Position numbers and translations under genes: made by a program | Shown here: one piece after another, positions 43,462-52,186 of the stretch | How the letters are laid out: every line of letters begins with the position of its first letter | How positions within the stretch are numbered: position 1 is the stretch's first letter | NCBI GenBank assembly: GCA_012839355.1 | Contig: DUNK01000015.1 | Coordinates: 1-64,000 of the forward strand | Reading direction: 5' to 3' | Source: Acholeplasma sp. | GTDB lineage: Bacteria > Bacillota_I > Bacilli_A > Acholeplasmatales > UBA5453 | DNA: 64,000 bases | Notes under the pieces: generated by a model | What the model was told of the DNA's origin: nothing | Database searches by the model: none | The model's input: only the letters and a program-made list of their open reading frames with translations

Positions 43462-44478
43462 ATGAAACTACCAAAATTTTTAAAACCTGGCGATACTATT
43501 GGACTAGTTGCCCCGTCTTTCGGAGCCAACACAGAACCTTACCATACAAGACTAAAAAGCGCCATTAACTATTTACACGAAGAAGGCTTTAAAACAAAAG
43601 TTTTCGGTGACATCTTTGGTTATTACATGGGAGCATCCGAATCAAAAGAAAAAAGAGCCAAGGCCTTTATGGATGCTTATACTGATAAAGATGTTAATGC
43701 TATCTTTAGTGTAAGCGGTGGTGAAATGATGTTTGAAATCTTACCTTTAATTGATTTTGAAGAATTAAAGAAACACGAGCCTAAATTTTTCATCGGTTAT
43801 TCGGATAATACAAACCTAACTTTTTTACTCCCAACATTAATTGATGTAGTAAGTGTTTACGCTCCATGCCTAACAACATTTGGGATGAAACCATTAGATC
43901 CTTTTTTAGTTCAAATAATGGGCCTCTTAAAAGGTAAAAAAATCACTCAACACGCATCAAAATTTTACGAGCCCATAGATACACCAGAAAGAGAGCCACT
44001 CGCCCCTTATTCGCTCATAGAAAAAACAAAATGGATTAACTTATTTGGCGAAGAAAATCTCACGTTAAAAGGTAGAGTTATCGGCGGTTGTTTAGAAGTC
44101 TTAGTATCATTAGTTGGAACTCCATATGATAATGTAAAAAACTTTATCAAGAAGTATAAAGATGATAATATAATTTGGTTTTTAGAAGTGGCTGAATTTA
44201 ATCTTTTTGGATATAAAAAAGCACTTTGGCAATTAAAAGAAGCTGGTTGGTTTAATAATACAAAAGCAATTTTGTTTGGTAGATCCGCCGGGACAAAAAC
44301 ATTTATAGACATGAACCTTTATGATGTTACAAAAGACATTTTAAAAGACTTAAATATACCAGTAATTATGGATATGGATATCGGTCACGTTAGTCCAGTT
44401 CACGCAATCTTTACTGGCGCAAAAATCGAGGTGGAAAACACACCTCGAAATAGTTTTGTAAAGTTTAATTTAACTTAA
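43462..44478 (+). CDS. LD-carboxypeptidase / MccF-like S66 peptidase
   Basis: 338 residues of family S66. The opening LKPGDTIGLVAPSFG, the nucleophile Ser in FFIGYSDNTNL, Glu in WFLEVAEF and His in DIGHVSPVHA form the Ser-Glu-His triad. Members remove D-Ala from murein tetrapeptides or inactivate microcin C-type nucleotide peptides. A GTG at 43453 would extend it by three residues; ATG 43462 with AAAGGAG eight bases upstream is preferred. Divergent from the PucR-type regulator. It hints at peptidoglycan recycling or peptide-antibiotic resistance. Confidence 0.85.
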   Translation: MKLPKFLKPGDTIGLVAPSFGANTEPYHTRLKSAINYLHEEGFKTKVFGDIFGYYMGASESKEKRAKAFMDAYTDKDVNAIFSVSGGEMMFEILPLIDFEELKKHEPKFFIGYSDNTNLTFLLPTLIDVVSVYAPCLTTFGMKPLDPFLVQIMGLLKGKKITQHASKFYEPIDTPEREPLAPYSLIEKTKWINLFGEENLTLKGRVIGGCLEVLVSLVGTPYDNVKNFIKKYKDDNIIWFLEVAEFNLFGYKKALWQLKEAGWFNNTKAILFGRSAGTKTFIDMNLYDVTKDILKDLNIPVIMDMDIGHVSPVHAIFTGAKIEVENTPRNSFVKFNLT

Positions 44479-44510
44479 ATTTTTATATAGTAAATCAGTT
44501 TTTATCTGTG

Positions 44511-45098
44511 TTATGTTTCTTCTGTAAACGGCTTAGATATAGCAATATCCGGTTTTGGTTTAAAGTTGTAAAACATGAAATTGAAGAATAGCGGAAACGC
44601 ACTAACGATTAGCACAAAAGCCCCCTGAGCAATCATATTTTTGATTAGTAACATAATTCCAATAATAGCGAAAAGCACATAAAGAATTGTTGTAAAAACA
44701 AAGAATCTAAAGTGTGCTTTTTTGTTTTTTCTAAAGAGGTTTGTAACGCTTGAAACACACATAAGTAAACTTAAAAAAACAATCGGCACAAAATAGTTTT
44801 CACCATGATGGATATGTTCACTAATTAATAGCAACAACAACATCCCTAACAACATTGTGTGAACTGTTGTAAAACGCAAAAAACCATATCTTCTTTCTTT
44901 GCTATTAATTCTTTCTTTTTCTTTCATCGGAATTATTTTCAAGATTGAACCATCACTCTTTTTTAGAACCTTTAAACACATTCCGATTTGTGGTTTAAAC
45001 ACGAAAAGATCTTTACTAATTTTATAGTAAGATTTCCCTTCTTGAACATATATATTTTTGTTAGTAATATTAAATATTGTTCCCAAGTTCTCCACCAC
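44511..45098 (-). CDS. Four-helix membrane protein, unknown
   Basis: 195 residues. About 65 soluble residues at the N-terminus with strand-rich pattern are followed by four predicted membrane helices (about 78-95, 102-122, 130-150 and 155-175) and a short tail. No family recognised. It is 26 bases downstream of sufB on the same strand and could be the last gene of the suf operon, but nothing in it suggests a role in Fe-S assembly. Confidence 0.6.
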   Translation of the reverse strand: MVENLGTIFNITNKNIYVQEGKSYYKISKDLFVFKPQIGMCLKVLKKSDGSILKIIPMKEKERINSKERRYGFLRFTTVHTMLLGMLLLLLISEHIHHGENYFVPIVFLSLLMCVSSVTNLFRKNKKAHFRFFVFTTILYVLFAIIGIMLLIKNMIAQGAFVLIVSAFPLFFNFMFYNFKPKPDIAISKPFTEET

Positions 45099-45124
45099 AA
45101 TCTTTCATTGTAATACTATATTTT

Positions 45125-46537
45125 TTAACCAATCGAACCTTCCATTTCTAATTTAATTAATTGGTTTAATTCTACTGCGTATTCCATCGGTAATTCTTTC
45201 GTAAACGGTTCAATGAAACCCATAACAATCATCTCTGTTGCTTCTTCTTCAGTGAGTCCTCTACTCATTAGATAAAAGAGTTGATCTTCACTAATTTTTG
45301 AGACTGTCGCTTCGTGTTCTAAGAAGCCTTCAGAGTTATTAATAATGTTAATTGGAATTGTATCACTGTAAGATATATCATCTAAAATAATCGTATCACA
45401 CTCAACATGTGCTTTAGCTTTTTTGGCATCTTTACCAAAATATACTTTGCCGCGATAATTAACTTTACCACCACCACGAGAGATTGATTTAGAAATAATT
45501 GTTGATTGCGTGTGCGGAGCTAAATGAATCATCTTCGCGCCCGCATCTTGAATTTGATTTTTACCTGCAAAAGCGATTGAGATTGTATTTCCTTTTGCAT
45601 AAGGTTCTAATAACACACAAGAAGGATATTTCATATTGATTAATGAACCCATATTACCATCAATCCATTCCATTAATCCATTTTCATACACATGCGCTCT
45701 TTTTGTTACAAGGTTGTTGACATTACTTGACCAGTTTTGAATCGTTGTATATCTACAATATGCATTCTTTTTAACAATAATTTCAACCGTAGCAGCATGT
45801 AGTGACTCTGTTGAGTAAATCGGCGCTGTACATCCCTCAATATAATGAACACTTGCGCCTTCATCAACAATAATTAATGTTCTTTCAAACTGTCCCGTTC
45901 TCTCACTATTAATCCGAAAATACGAATGTAGTGGTTTATCTATTTTAACACCTTTTGGAACATAAATAAAGGTCCCACCACTCCAAACCGCTCCATTTAA
46001 ACCTGCGTATTTATTATCTTTATAAGGAACTACTGTTCCAAAATACTCTTTAACTAACTCAGGATATTCTCTTAATGCTGTATCAGTATCTACAAATATA
46101 ACACCCGTTTCTTCTAAATTTTTAGCGGTTGCATTATAAACTACTTCGCTTTCAAATTGCGTCGAAACACCAGCTAAAAACTTCTTTTCAGCCTCAGGTA
46201 TACCTAACTTTTCAAATGTTTCTTTAATCTCTTTTGGTACATCTTCCCAACTTGTACTAACTTTATCTGATGAACGGATAAAATATGTTAAGTCTTGAAT
46301 ATTAATGTTAGATAAATCCGGACCCCAAGTTGGGTTTTCTTTATTTATAAAATACTCATAACTTTTTAATCTATAATCTAACATCCATTTAGGTTCGTTT
46401 TTGTAAGCAGAGATTTTCTTAACAATGTCTTCGTTTAAGCCCTTTTCAGTTTTAATAACTGGTTTTGACTCGGTTTTAAAACCATACTTGTAATCACCAA
46501 TTATCTCATCATACTTTTTCTTAGTATTTTCATCCAT
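45125..46537 (-). CDS. sufB: Fe-S scaffold protein SufB
   Basis: Core subunit of the SufBCD scaffold on which Fe-S clusters are built. The SufB/D beta-helix segments are clear: [28 protein letters not shown], and [11 protein letters not shown], ending in the [18 protein letters not shown] motif shared with SufD. 470 residues. It overlaps sufU by eight bases, as the last core gene of sufCDSUB. Confidence 0.96.
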   Translation of the reverse strand: MDENTKKKYDEIIGDYKYGFKTESKPVIKTEKGLNEDIVKKISAYKNEPKWMLDYRLKSYEYFINKENPTWGPDLSNINIQDLTYFIRSSDKVSTSWEDVPKEIKETFEKLGIPEAEKKFLAGVSTQFESEVVYNATAKNLEETGVIFVDTDTALREYPELVKEYFGTVVPYKDNKYAGLNGAVWSGGTFIYVPKGVKIDKPLHSYFRINSERTGQFERTLIIVDEGASVHYIEGCTAPIYSTESLHAATVEIIVKKNAYCRYTTIQNWSSNVNNLVTKRAHVYENGLMEWIDGNMGSLINMKYPSCVLLEPYAKGNTISIAFAGKNQIQDAGAKMIHLAPHTQSTIISKSISRGGGKVNYRGKVYFGKDAKKAKAHVECDTIILDDISYSDTIPINIINNSEGFLEHEATVSKISEDQLFYLMSRGLTEEEATEMIVMGFIEPFTKELPMEYAVELNQLIKLEMEGSIG

Positions 46538-46973
46538 TGTTCTCCTCCTTCTCTTTTAAAACGCCTTCTTTAGCAGCATGCCAAGCTAAATTAGCGCATC
46601 TAATTCTCGCAGGAAACTTGCTAACCCCCATATATGCTAGGGCCTCACCCTTTAATATTTCATCGTTAAAATCTTTTCCCGTCAATAAAAGATTAAAAGC
46701 GTCAATCTTCTCTAGTGCAACATCAACGTTTTCACCTTTTAATTCTTCACTCATCACCGATGCACTTGAACAGCAGATTGAACAACCAGTGCCTGTGTGT
46801 CTAACATCTTTAATCATGCCGTTTTCAATTAGTAATTGAACTGTAACATCATCGCCGCAAGAAGGGTTTACTAAATTAATCGTTCGATAATTTTCATCGT
46901 TTTTTAAACCTTTATTTCTTGGGTCTTTATAATGATCCATAATAATTTGTCTATATAAACTATCTATACTCAT
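46530..46973 (-). CDS. sufU: Zinc-dependent sulfur acceptor SufU
   Basis: IscU-fold protein that accepts sulfur from SufS in Firmicutes. Cys ligands are in [23 protein letters not shown] and [11 protein letters not shown], and the family-specific insert of about 20 residues precedes the last motif. 147 residues. It ends in TGA that overlaps the sufB start and lies ten bases after sufS. Confidence 0.95.
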   Translation of the reverse strand: MSIDSLYRQIIMDHYKDPRNKGLKNDENYRTINLVNPSCGDDVTVQLLIENGMIKDVRHTGTGCSICCSSASVMSEELKGENVDVALEKIDAFNLLLTGKDFNDEILKGEALAYMGVSKFPARIRCANLAWHAAKEGVLKEKEENNG

Positions 46974-46982
46974 CTTAATCTC

Positions 46983-48188
46983 CTAAAACTTTTTAAAGAA
47001 CCTGACCGCTTCTTTGACGGTTTCAATAAATTTATCAATATCTTCTTCGCTGTTATAAATATAAAATGACGCCCTTAAAGTTGCCGTTTCACCTAACCAT
47101 CTAACAATAAGTTGCGCACAATGTTCTCCAGCTCTTATACAAATATTTTTATTATCAAAGATTGTTGCTGCATCATGTGGATGAACCCCCTCTAAATTAA
47201 AGGTTATAATGCCTGTATCACTTTTGTTATATACAACAACACCATCAATCTCTTTTAATTTTTTTAATGTGTATTCATTTAACTTTTTAATATGTTTTTT
47301 AATCTTTGTAAAACCAATTTCATTAATGAGTTCTACCGCTTGTTTTAGCGCAATTGCACCAGCTATAATTGGTGTGCCTGCCTCATACTTAATTGGGGCT
47401 TCTCTATACTCCGCTTTATCTTTATAAACATAATTAACCATCTCGCCGCCAAACTCAAACGGTTCTACAATATTATGATGTTTTTTATTTATATATAAAA
47501 CACCAATCCCGCTTGGTCCCATCATCTTATGACCTGAAAAGGCTAAAAAATCACACCCTAAGTCTTTTACATCAATCTTCAAATGTCCCGCAGCTTGTGC
47601 AGCATCAATAACCGTTAACGCCCCAACACTTTTCGCAATTTCAACAAACTCTTTAACTTTTTGAATTCTTCCCATTACATTAGATACATATGTTAAAGCG
47701 ATTATTTTCGTATTCTTATTAACAATCTTTTTAAGATATTCTAAATCAATATCTCCGTTTTCATCTAATTTAGCAAATACTAATTTAGCACCAGTTTTTT
47801 TACTTACATTTAACCAAGGTAAAAATGATGAATGGTGTTCTAACTCAGAAGTGATAATTTCATCGCCTGGTTTTAATTTAAATAAATAACTTTGCGCAAG
47901 CATATTTAAACTATTAGTCGTCCCTTTAGTAAAGATAACTTCTTCATAGTCTGCATTAATAAACTCCGCAACAGCACGTCTTGAGGCCTCATATAACTCT
48001 GTTGCTTCATAAGAGAGATTATAAACGCCTCTATGGATATTCACCCCATAATTGTTATAATAATCGTTTAAAGACGAAATAACAGCCTTCGGCTTTAGTG
48101 CTGAAGCTGTTGTATCTAAATAGATTAAACTTGGATTGTTTGAGAAGATTGGAAACATCTCTTTAATCTTTTTTACGTCTAAACTCAT
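46983..48188 (-). CDS. sufS: Cysteine desulfurase SufS
   Basis: PLP enzyme that extracts sulfur from cysteine. The PLP-lysine segment is FLAFSGHKMMGPSGIG, with DAAQAAGHLKIDV before it, and the active-site Cys lies in CIRAGEHCAQ (group II desulfurase). 401 residues. ATGA overlap with sufD. It may also serve ThiI at 35525. Confidence 0.96.
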   Translation of the reverse strand: MSLDVKKIKEMFPIFSNNPSLIYLDTTASALKPKAVISSLNDYYNNYGVNIHRGVYNLSYEATELYEASRRAVAEFINADYEEVIFTKGTTNSLNMLAQSYLFKLKPGDEIITSELEHHSSFLPWLNVSKKTGAKLVFAKLDENGDIDLEYLKKIVNKNTKIIALTYVSNVMGRIQKVKEFVEIAKSVGALTVIDAAQAAGHLKIDVKDLGCDFLAFSGHKMMGPSGIGVLYINKKHHNIVEPFEFGGEMVNYVYKDKAEYREAPIKYEAGTPIIAGAIALKQAVELINEIGFTKIKKHIKKLNEYTLKKLKEIDGVVVYNKSDTGIITFNLEGVHPHDAATIFDNKNICIRAGEHCAQLIVRWLGETATLRASFYIYNSEEDIDKFIETVKEAVRFFKKF

Positions 48189-49063
48189 AAGCGTTTATTC
48201 ACCACATTGATAAACCTTTCTTTAATGTCTTTATCTGTAATCTCATCAACTACCGGTCTAATTAAGCCGTTTATCATCAGTTTTTCTGCTTCCTTTTTAG
48301 TTAAACCGCGACTCATTAAATAATAAATGCTTTCTTCATCAAGTTGGCCAACCGTCGCTCCATGACCAGCAGTCACATCGTATTCATCAATTAAAAGGAT
48401 TGGGTTAACTTCAATAAATGCATCGTTTGAAGTTGTTATCCCTTGAAGATTTTGATAAGCATCAGACTTACTATTACCTTTTAAGATTTTTTCTATCCCG
48501 TTTAATACAATTCTACCATTAGCACTCGCAATAGCAACATTATACATTAAACCTTTACTATTTTTAGCTTCATGATTAATTATTACATCAACAGTTTGAC
48601 TATTATCTCTTCCAGAAATAGTAACTACTCTAACATTAACATTTGAACCTATCCCAATAAGTCTATTATTTAAGTTAGCCTTTACTTTATTATTTAAAAA
48701 ACCTACCATTAAATTTAATGATGCATCTTTTTCAATTATAACGTTTTGATTAATTGTTGCATCATCGCTTAAAAGTTCTGTAACTAATAAATAAGTTATG
48801 TTGCTGTTAGGCTTTAAAATTAAATCCACATCATATTTTAAACTTTCTTTTAGGTTGTTGTTTATTTCAATAATTATTTTCGCTTCGCTAGAGTCTTGTG
48901 CTTCAATTACTAATGGTTCATTATTACTTAACGCAAAAACAACCGGCTCTATTATTTGCCCGCTAATTTTTAATGTTTTTCCGTTATATTCAACACCCTT
49001 AGGTAATTTTTTTTCCTTTATATTAACAACCTCTTGTGGCATCTTACCTAACCTCAAAATCAA
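48185..49063 (-). CDS. sufD: Fe-S scaffold protein SufD
   Basis: Partner of SufB in the SufBC2D complex. At 292 residues it is shorter than Bacillus SufD (about 435) and lacks most of the N-terminal helical part, keeping the beta-helix core and the C-terminal SRGLTKKEAEKLMINGLI motif, with EVNPILLIDEYDVTAGHGATVG near residue 220 (conserved His). It overlaps sufC by 20 bases and sufS by four. Confidence 0.9.
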   Translation of the reverse strand: MILRLGKMPQEVVNIKEKKLPKGVEYNGKTLKISGQIIEPVVFALSNNEPLVIEAQDSSEAKIIIEINNNLKESLKYDVDLILKPNSNITYLLVTELLSDDATINQNVIIEKDASLNLMVGFLNNKVKANLNNRLIGIGSNVNVRVVTISGRDNSQTVDVIINHEAKNSKGLMYNVAIASANGRIVLNGIEKILKGNSKSDAYQNLQGITTSNDAFIEVNPILLIDEYDVTAGHGATVGQLDEESIYYLMSRGLTKKEAEKLMINGLIRPVVDEITDKDIKERFINVVNKRL

Positions 49064-49811
49064 TATTTAAATCTTTCTTCAGCCACTCATAGCCTTGTTT
49101 TTCAATTTTTTCTATTAACTCTATCCCGCCACTTTTAACGATTTTACCATCAATCATTATGTGAACATGTGTTGGTTTAATATAGTCTAAAATTCTTTGA
49201 TAATGCGTAATTAAAAGGCACCCAAAGTTTTCTGAAACCATCTCATTTACAGCTTCGCCAACAATTTTTACATTATCAATATCAAGCCCTGAATCAATCT
49301 CATCTAATATAGCAATCTTAGGCTTTAACATTTTCATTTGTAAAATTTCATTGCGCTTTTTTTCTCCGCCAGAAAAGCCTTCATTTAAATATCTATGCGC
49401 TAAACTTGAAGCCATCTTTAATTCTTTAATCGCTGCTTCATACTCTTTAAATACTTTAAATACAGAAATCTTTTCTTCCCCTCTATGACTTCTCAAAGCC
49501 GTATTAATAAACTCATAGTTTGTCACTCCTGTAACTTCAGCCGGATATTGCATCGCTAAAAAGATCCCATTACGAGACCTTTCATAAACTTCCATTTCTA
49601 AAACATCTTTATCATCTAAAAAGATTTCACCTTTTGTAACTTCATAAATAGGGTTTCCCATTATTACACTAGCTAATGTGCTTTTACCAGTACCATTTGG
49701 CCCCATAATCGCATGAACCTCACCAGTTCCTAATTCTAAATTAACTCCTTTTAAAATTTCTAACCCGTCAACTTGTGCATGAAGATTTTTGATTTTTAAT
49801 TTGCTCATCAA
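49044..49811 (-). CDS. sufC: Fe-S assembly ATPase SufC
   Basis: ABC-type ATPase of the SufBCD complex. Walker A GPNGTGKST, signature GFSGGEKKRNEILQM, Walker B AILDEIDSGLDID and the switch His in LITHYQRIL are canonical for SufC. 255 residues; the frame begins MMSKL and either of the first two Met codons may be used. First gene of the operon, after AGGAGGC. Confidence 0.96.
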   Translation of the reverse strand: MMSKLKIKNLHAQVDGLEILKGVNLELGTGEVHAIMGPNGTGKSTLASVIMGNPIYEVTKGEIFLDDKDVLEMEVYERSRNGIFLAMQYPAEVTGVTNYEFINTALRSHRGEEKISVFKVFKEYEAAIKELKMASSLAHRYLNEGFSGGEKKRNEILQMKMLKPKIAILDEIDSGLDIDNVKIVGEAVNEMVSENFGCLLITHYQRILDYIKPTHVHIMIDGKIVKSGGIELIEKIEKQGYEWLKKDLNIDFEVR

Positions 49812-49838
49812 AATTGCCTCCTTTAAATTGCCAATGTT

Positions 49839-49877
49839 ATTATATAATATTTAATAGTCTATTGCTAATAAATAGAC
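49839..49877 (-). promoter_or_regulatory. suf operon promoter region with inverted repeat
   Basis: TATAAT on the minus strand is at 49839-49844, about 30 bases before sufC. The -35 position falls within an exact inverted repeat GTCTATT (49857-49863) and AATAGAC (49871-49877) with a seven-base spacer. The repeat is a candidate operator for a regulator of Fe-S assembly. Confidence 0.45.
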
Positions 49878-49902
49878 AGAAAAAATACTTATAAAAAACA
49901 TT

Positions 49903-49916
49903 GTTAAGCGTTTTCA
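49903..49916 (-). promoter_or_regulatory. Degenerate cre-like site between suf promoter and ncRNA promoter
   Basis: On the minus strand TGAAAACGCTTAAC matches the cre consensus at 12 of 14 positions. It lies upstream of both the suf operon and the orphan RNA candidate. Confidence 0.25.
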
Positions 49917-49961
49917 TTTAAAATAAAAGCCCTTTCATATTTTTTTCCTTGATTTTTGTTA

Positions 49962-50128
49962 TATAATAAAGGTGATTAAAAGAAACCTTTATGTCTTTTA
50001 ATCACCCTCGTGTTTTTCTCCCAAAAAAAATACACTATTACGTTGACCGCGTTTAGATCTATTCTAAAAAAGGTCTGCAATCTCCCTTTTGGGCAAAGGA
50101 ACATCGATTATTTCGATGTTTTTTTTCG
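49962..50128 (+). ncRNA. Orphan structured small RNA candidate
   Basis: A TATAAT at 49962-49967 precedes an RNA of about 155 bases with no reading frame. It starts with a 13-bp perfect hairpin (49971-49983 with 49994-50006), then a long-range helix CCCAAAA/TTTTGGG (50020-50026 with 50087-50093) that encloses a second stem-loop (GACC/GGTC plus TTTAGA/TCTAAA), and ends in an intrinsic terminator. It is convergent with the next gene, so it is not a leader of a protein gene. The -35 region is poor. It does not show tmRNA, RNase P or SRP core sequences. Confidence 0.5.
50100..50126 (+). terminator. Plus-strand terminator of the orphan RNA
   Basis: AACATCGA pairs with TCGATGTT around TTATT and is followed by a run of T residues. 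On the minus strand no T-run follows, so it is directional and implies plus-strand transcription where no plus-strand gene is found. Confidence 0.75.
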
Positions 50129-50578
50129 CTATAATGCTAATATTGTTAGAATAATTGTTATTACAAGCAAAATAGCAGAATAGATAAACGAAACAGCCAT
50201 ATATCTTTTAGGTATCTGATTTTCTTCAACCTGGACTTTTACTTCATAATAACTTTTTTTTGGTCTCTTGCCAACAATCATTAAACCAAACACTTTAAAA
50301 CCGTGGGTAAATATGGAGATAATGTTTTTATTGTATATAAACATAATCCAACCAATAAAAAAAATCATAATTAAAGTAAGCAACATCGCGTTTGACCAGG
50401 CTAATATAGTTAGTGACTTCTGCCAAAGTAAACCTAAAGCTGTAATTAAAAGCGAAACTGCAACATTTATAAATATTGTGATATAAATGCTTTTTTTAAT
50501 TCTTTTTCTTTCAGCTTTTTCTCTTTCTATTGCGGCTTGTTCATTATTCTTTTTTTCTTGTTTTATTTCTTTTTCCAT
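50129..50578 (-). CDS. Three-helix membrane protein (possibly DUF3899-like)
   Basis: 149 residues. A charged N-terminus of about 28 residues (Lys/Glu-rich) precedes membrane helices at about 30-52 and 58-82, a cytosolic loop with VGKRPKKSYYEV and a last helix at about 125-149. The layout resembles DUF3899 proteins of Firmicutes, but I cannot confirm this. It is three bases from the next minus-strand gene, so co-transcribed. Function unknown. Confidence 0.6.
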   Translation of the reverse strand: MEKEIKQEKKNNEQAAIEREKAERKRIKKSIYITIFINVAVSLLITALGLLWQKSLTILAWSNAMLLTLIMIFFIGWIMFIYNKNIISIFTHGFKVFGLMIVGKRPKKSYYEVKVQVEENQIPKRYMAVSFIYSAILLVITIILTILAL

Positions 50579-50581
50579 ATT

Positions 50582-51322
50582 TCATATATATCTCTTTATT
50601 AAATTACATGCTAAAAAATATTGCTTATTAGGATATCTATTTGCCGGTCTTAAATAATAGACTTTTTTAATTTTTGGAAAGTATCCAACCGATATATTAA
50701 TAAGTGCGAATGTATCTTGTTTAAAGTTAAGAACTTTTTGTAGTTCTTTTTTACTCTCATCATCAAATCTTTCATATTCTTTAAAGTGAATAACAACTTC
50801 TTTTTTTAACCTTGGATATTCATGCTCAATCTTTTCATAAATGCCTTTAATTTGATTTTGAATTGTTCCGCCATACAAATCTAATTTAAGATCTTTATTA
50901 ACAACAATACAAACAAGTGTCTTTCCAAACTGACGATAAATGCTATCTTTTTTAGGTATTTGATAGTATATAGCAAACTTAGATGTGTTTATGTGTTCGG
51001 TAAATCCATCTTTAACGAATTGTTGTTGCCAATCATCAGATAATATTGCTTTTTTCGTTTTAACTGGTGGTAAGTTTTCTTCTAACATCAATAAATAATT
51101 ATATTTATAAACAATATAATGAAGTGAATTTTTAAACTTCATAATTAAAACAAAAACAACAATAACTACAACTAAATAAATACCATCTAATATGTTACTA
51201 TCAATAAATTTATAACGATGAGCAAGAAAATAAAATACTGCCAAAGTTATAAGGGAAAAAAGAACAGTATATATTATAGTGTTCTTTTTTATCCTTAATT
51301 TTCTTATTTCTTCTTTATACAT
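50582..51322 (-). CDS. Membrane-anchored protein of unknown function
   Basis: 246 residues. Two membrane helices near the N-terminus (about 15-35 and 43-62) are followed by a soluble domain of about 180 residues with alternating strands and helices (TLVCIVVNKDLKLDLY, VVIHFKEYERF). No motif recognised. It lies one base downstream of the InlB-repeat lipoprotein gene and three bases upstream of a small membrane protein gene, so the three form an operon. Confidence 0.6.
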   Translation of the reverse strand: MYKEEIRKLRIKKNTIIYTVLFSLITLAVFYFLAHRYKFIDSNILDGIYLVVVIVVFVLIMKFKNSLHYIVYKYNYLLMLEENLPPVKTKKAILSDDWQQQFVKDGFTEHINTSKFAIYYQIPKKDSIYRQFGKTLVCIVVNKDLKLDLYGGTIQNQIKGIYEKIEHEYPRLKKEVVIHFKEYERFDDESKKELQKVLNFKQDTFALINISVGYFPKIKKVYYLRPANRYPNKQYFLACNLIKRYI

Positions 51323-51323
51323 T

Positions 51324-52163
51324 TTACTTTAAAATCCATTGAGCATAAACTCTTGTAGTTTGTTGTTGCTCCAATGGTTCACCATTAACTAACATAACAC
51401 CTGAACCGTCTCTTCTAGTGTTCCAACCAACAAACTCATAAATTCCAGATGTATCTTCTAATACTGGGAAATCTATTGTTTGTCCATAATCATATACTCT
51501 TATTGGCACTGTAGCAGGTTCTGGTACTGGTTTAGGTTCAGCTTCTAAGTTAACATCGAATCTAATCGTTATTCGTAACGCTTTCCAGTGAGCATAGTAT
51601 GTTACATCTGAAGAAATGTTTCTATCAACACTTGTGATAGGTCTATCACCAGGCCTATATTCTTCTCTTGTAAACCAACCTAAAAATTCAAAACCTGTTC
51701 TAACTGGATTGTGTAGTCCTTGTGCTACACCTGATGTAAACATATAATATGGAATGCCATCTTCATCATATTCACCGTTAAAATTTGTGTTTGGTGGAAA
51801 TACACCACCGTTTAATTCTAAGCTTACTTTATAGATTGCTGGGTCCCATTTTGCATATAAGATAAGATTTCTATCAATTATATCTTCAGCAAAATTCCAT
51901 TCTTCTCTCAAAGTAAGTTCTTTACACCAACCTCCAAAAATATAACCAGCTCTTGTTGGTTCTTCTGGTTCTTCAATTAACTCGCCTTTTTTGTATGTTT
52001 GTTGTCTAAGTATATCAGGACGTAATTCTTCTTTCTTATAAGCATTTCTGTATTCATAAAAATAAACTTTTACTTCATCGTTATTAGCTGTAGTACCACC
52101 ATTACATGATACAAGAGTTAGTCCTACTATTATAACAAAAATTAAATTAAATATTTTTTTCAT
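51324..52163 (-). CDS. Lipoprotein with three InlB-type repeats
   Basis: 279 residues: lipoprotein signal (lipobox LVSC, Cys 20) and then almost wholly three divergent Listeria-Bacteroides repeats at about 30-108, 109-195 and 196-279, each ending in a YAKW/YAHW/YAQW-type motif after a GW core (GYIFGGW, FEFLGWF, YEFVGWN). No enzymatic domain. It lies between oppF and the membrane-protein pair; 23 bases from oppF, so it may be read with the opp operon. A surface attachment or peptidoglycan-associated role is inference. Confidence 0.75.
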   Translation of the reverse strand: MKKIFNLIFVIIVGLTLVSCNGGTTANNDEVKVYFYEYRNAYKKEELRPDILRQQTYKKGELIEEPEEPTRAGYIFGGWCKELTLREEWNFAEDIIDRNLILYAKWDPAIYKVSLELNGGVFPPNTNFNGEYDEDGIPYYMFTSGVAQGLHNPVRTGFEFLGWFTREEYRPGDRPITSVDRNISSDVTYYAHWKALRITIRFDVNLEAEPKPVPEPATVPIRVYDYGQTIDFPVLEDTSGIYEFVGWNTRRDGSGVMLVNGEPLEQQQTTRVYAQWILK

Positions 52164-52186
52164 AAAAACACCTCAGTCTTTGGTTC

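Noticed and set aside
49962-50128. 6S, SRP or tmRNA identity for the orphan RNA
   Set aside because: No closing 5'-3' stem as in 6S, no SRP core motif and no tmRNA tRNA-like ends seen by eye; left as unassigned.
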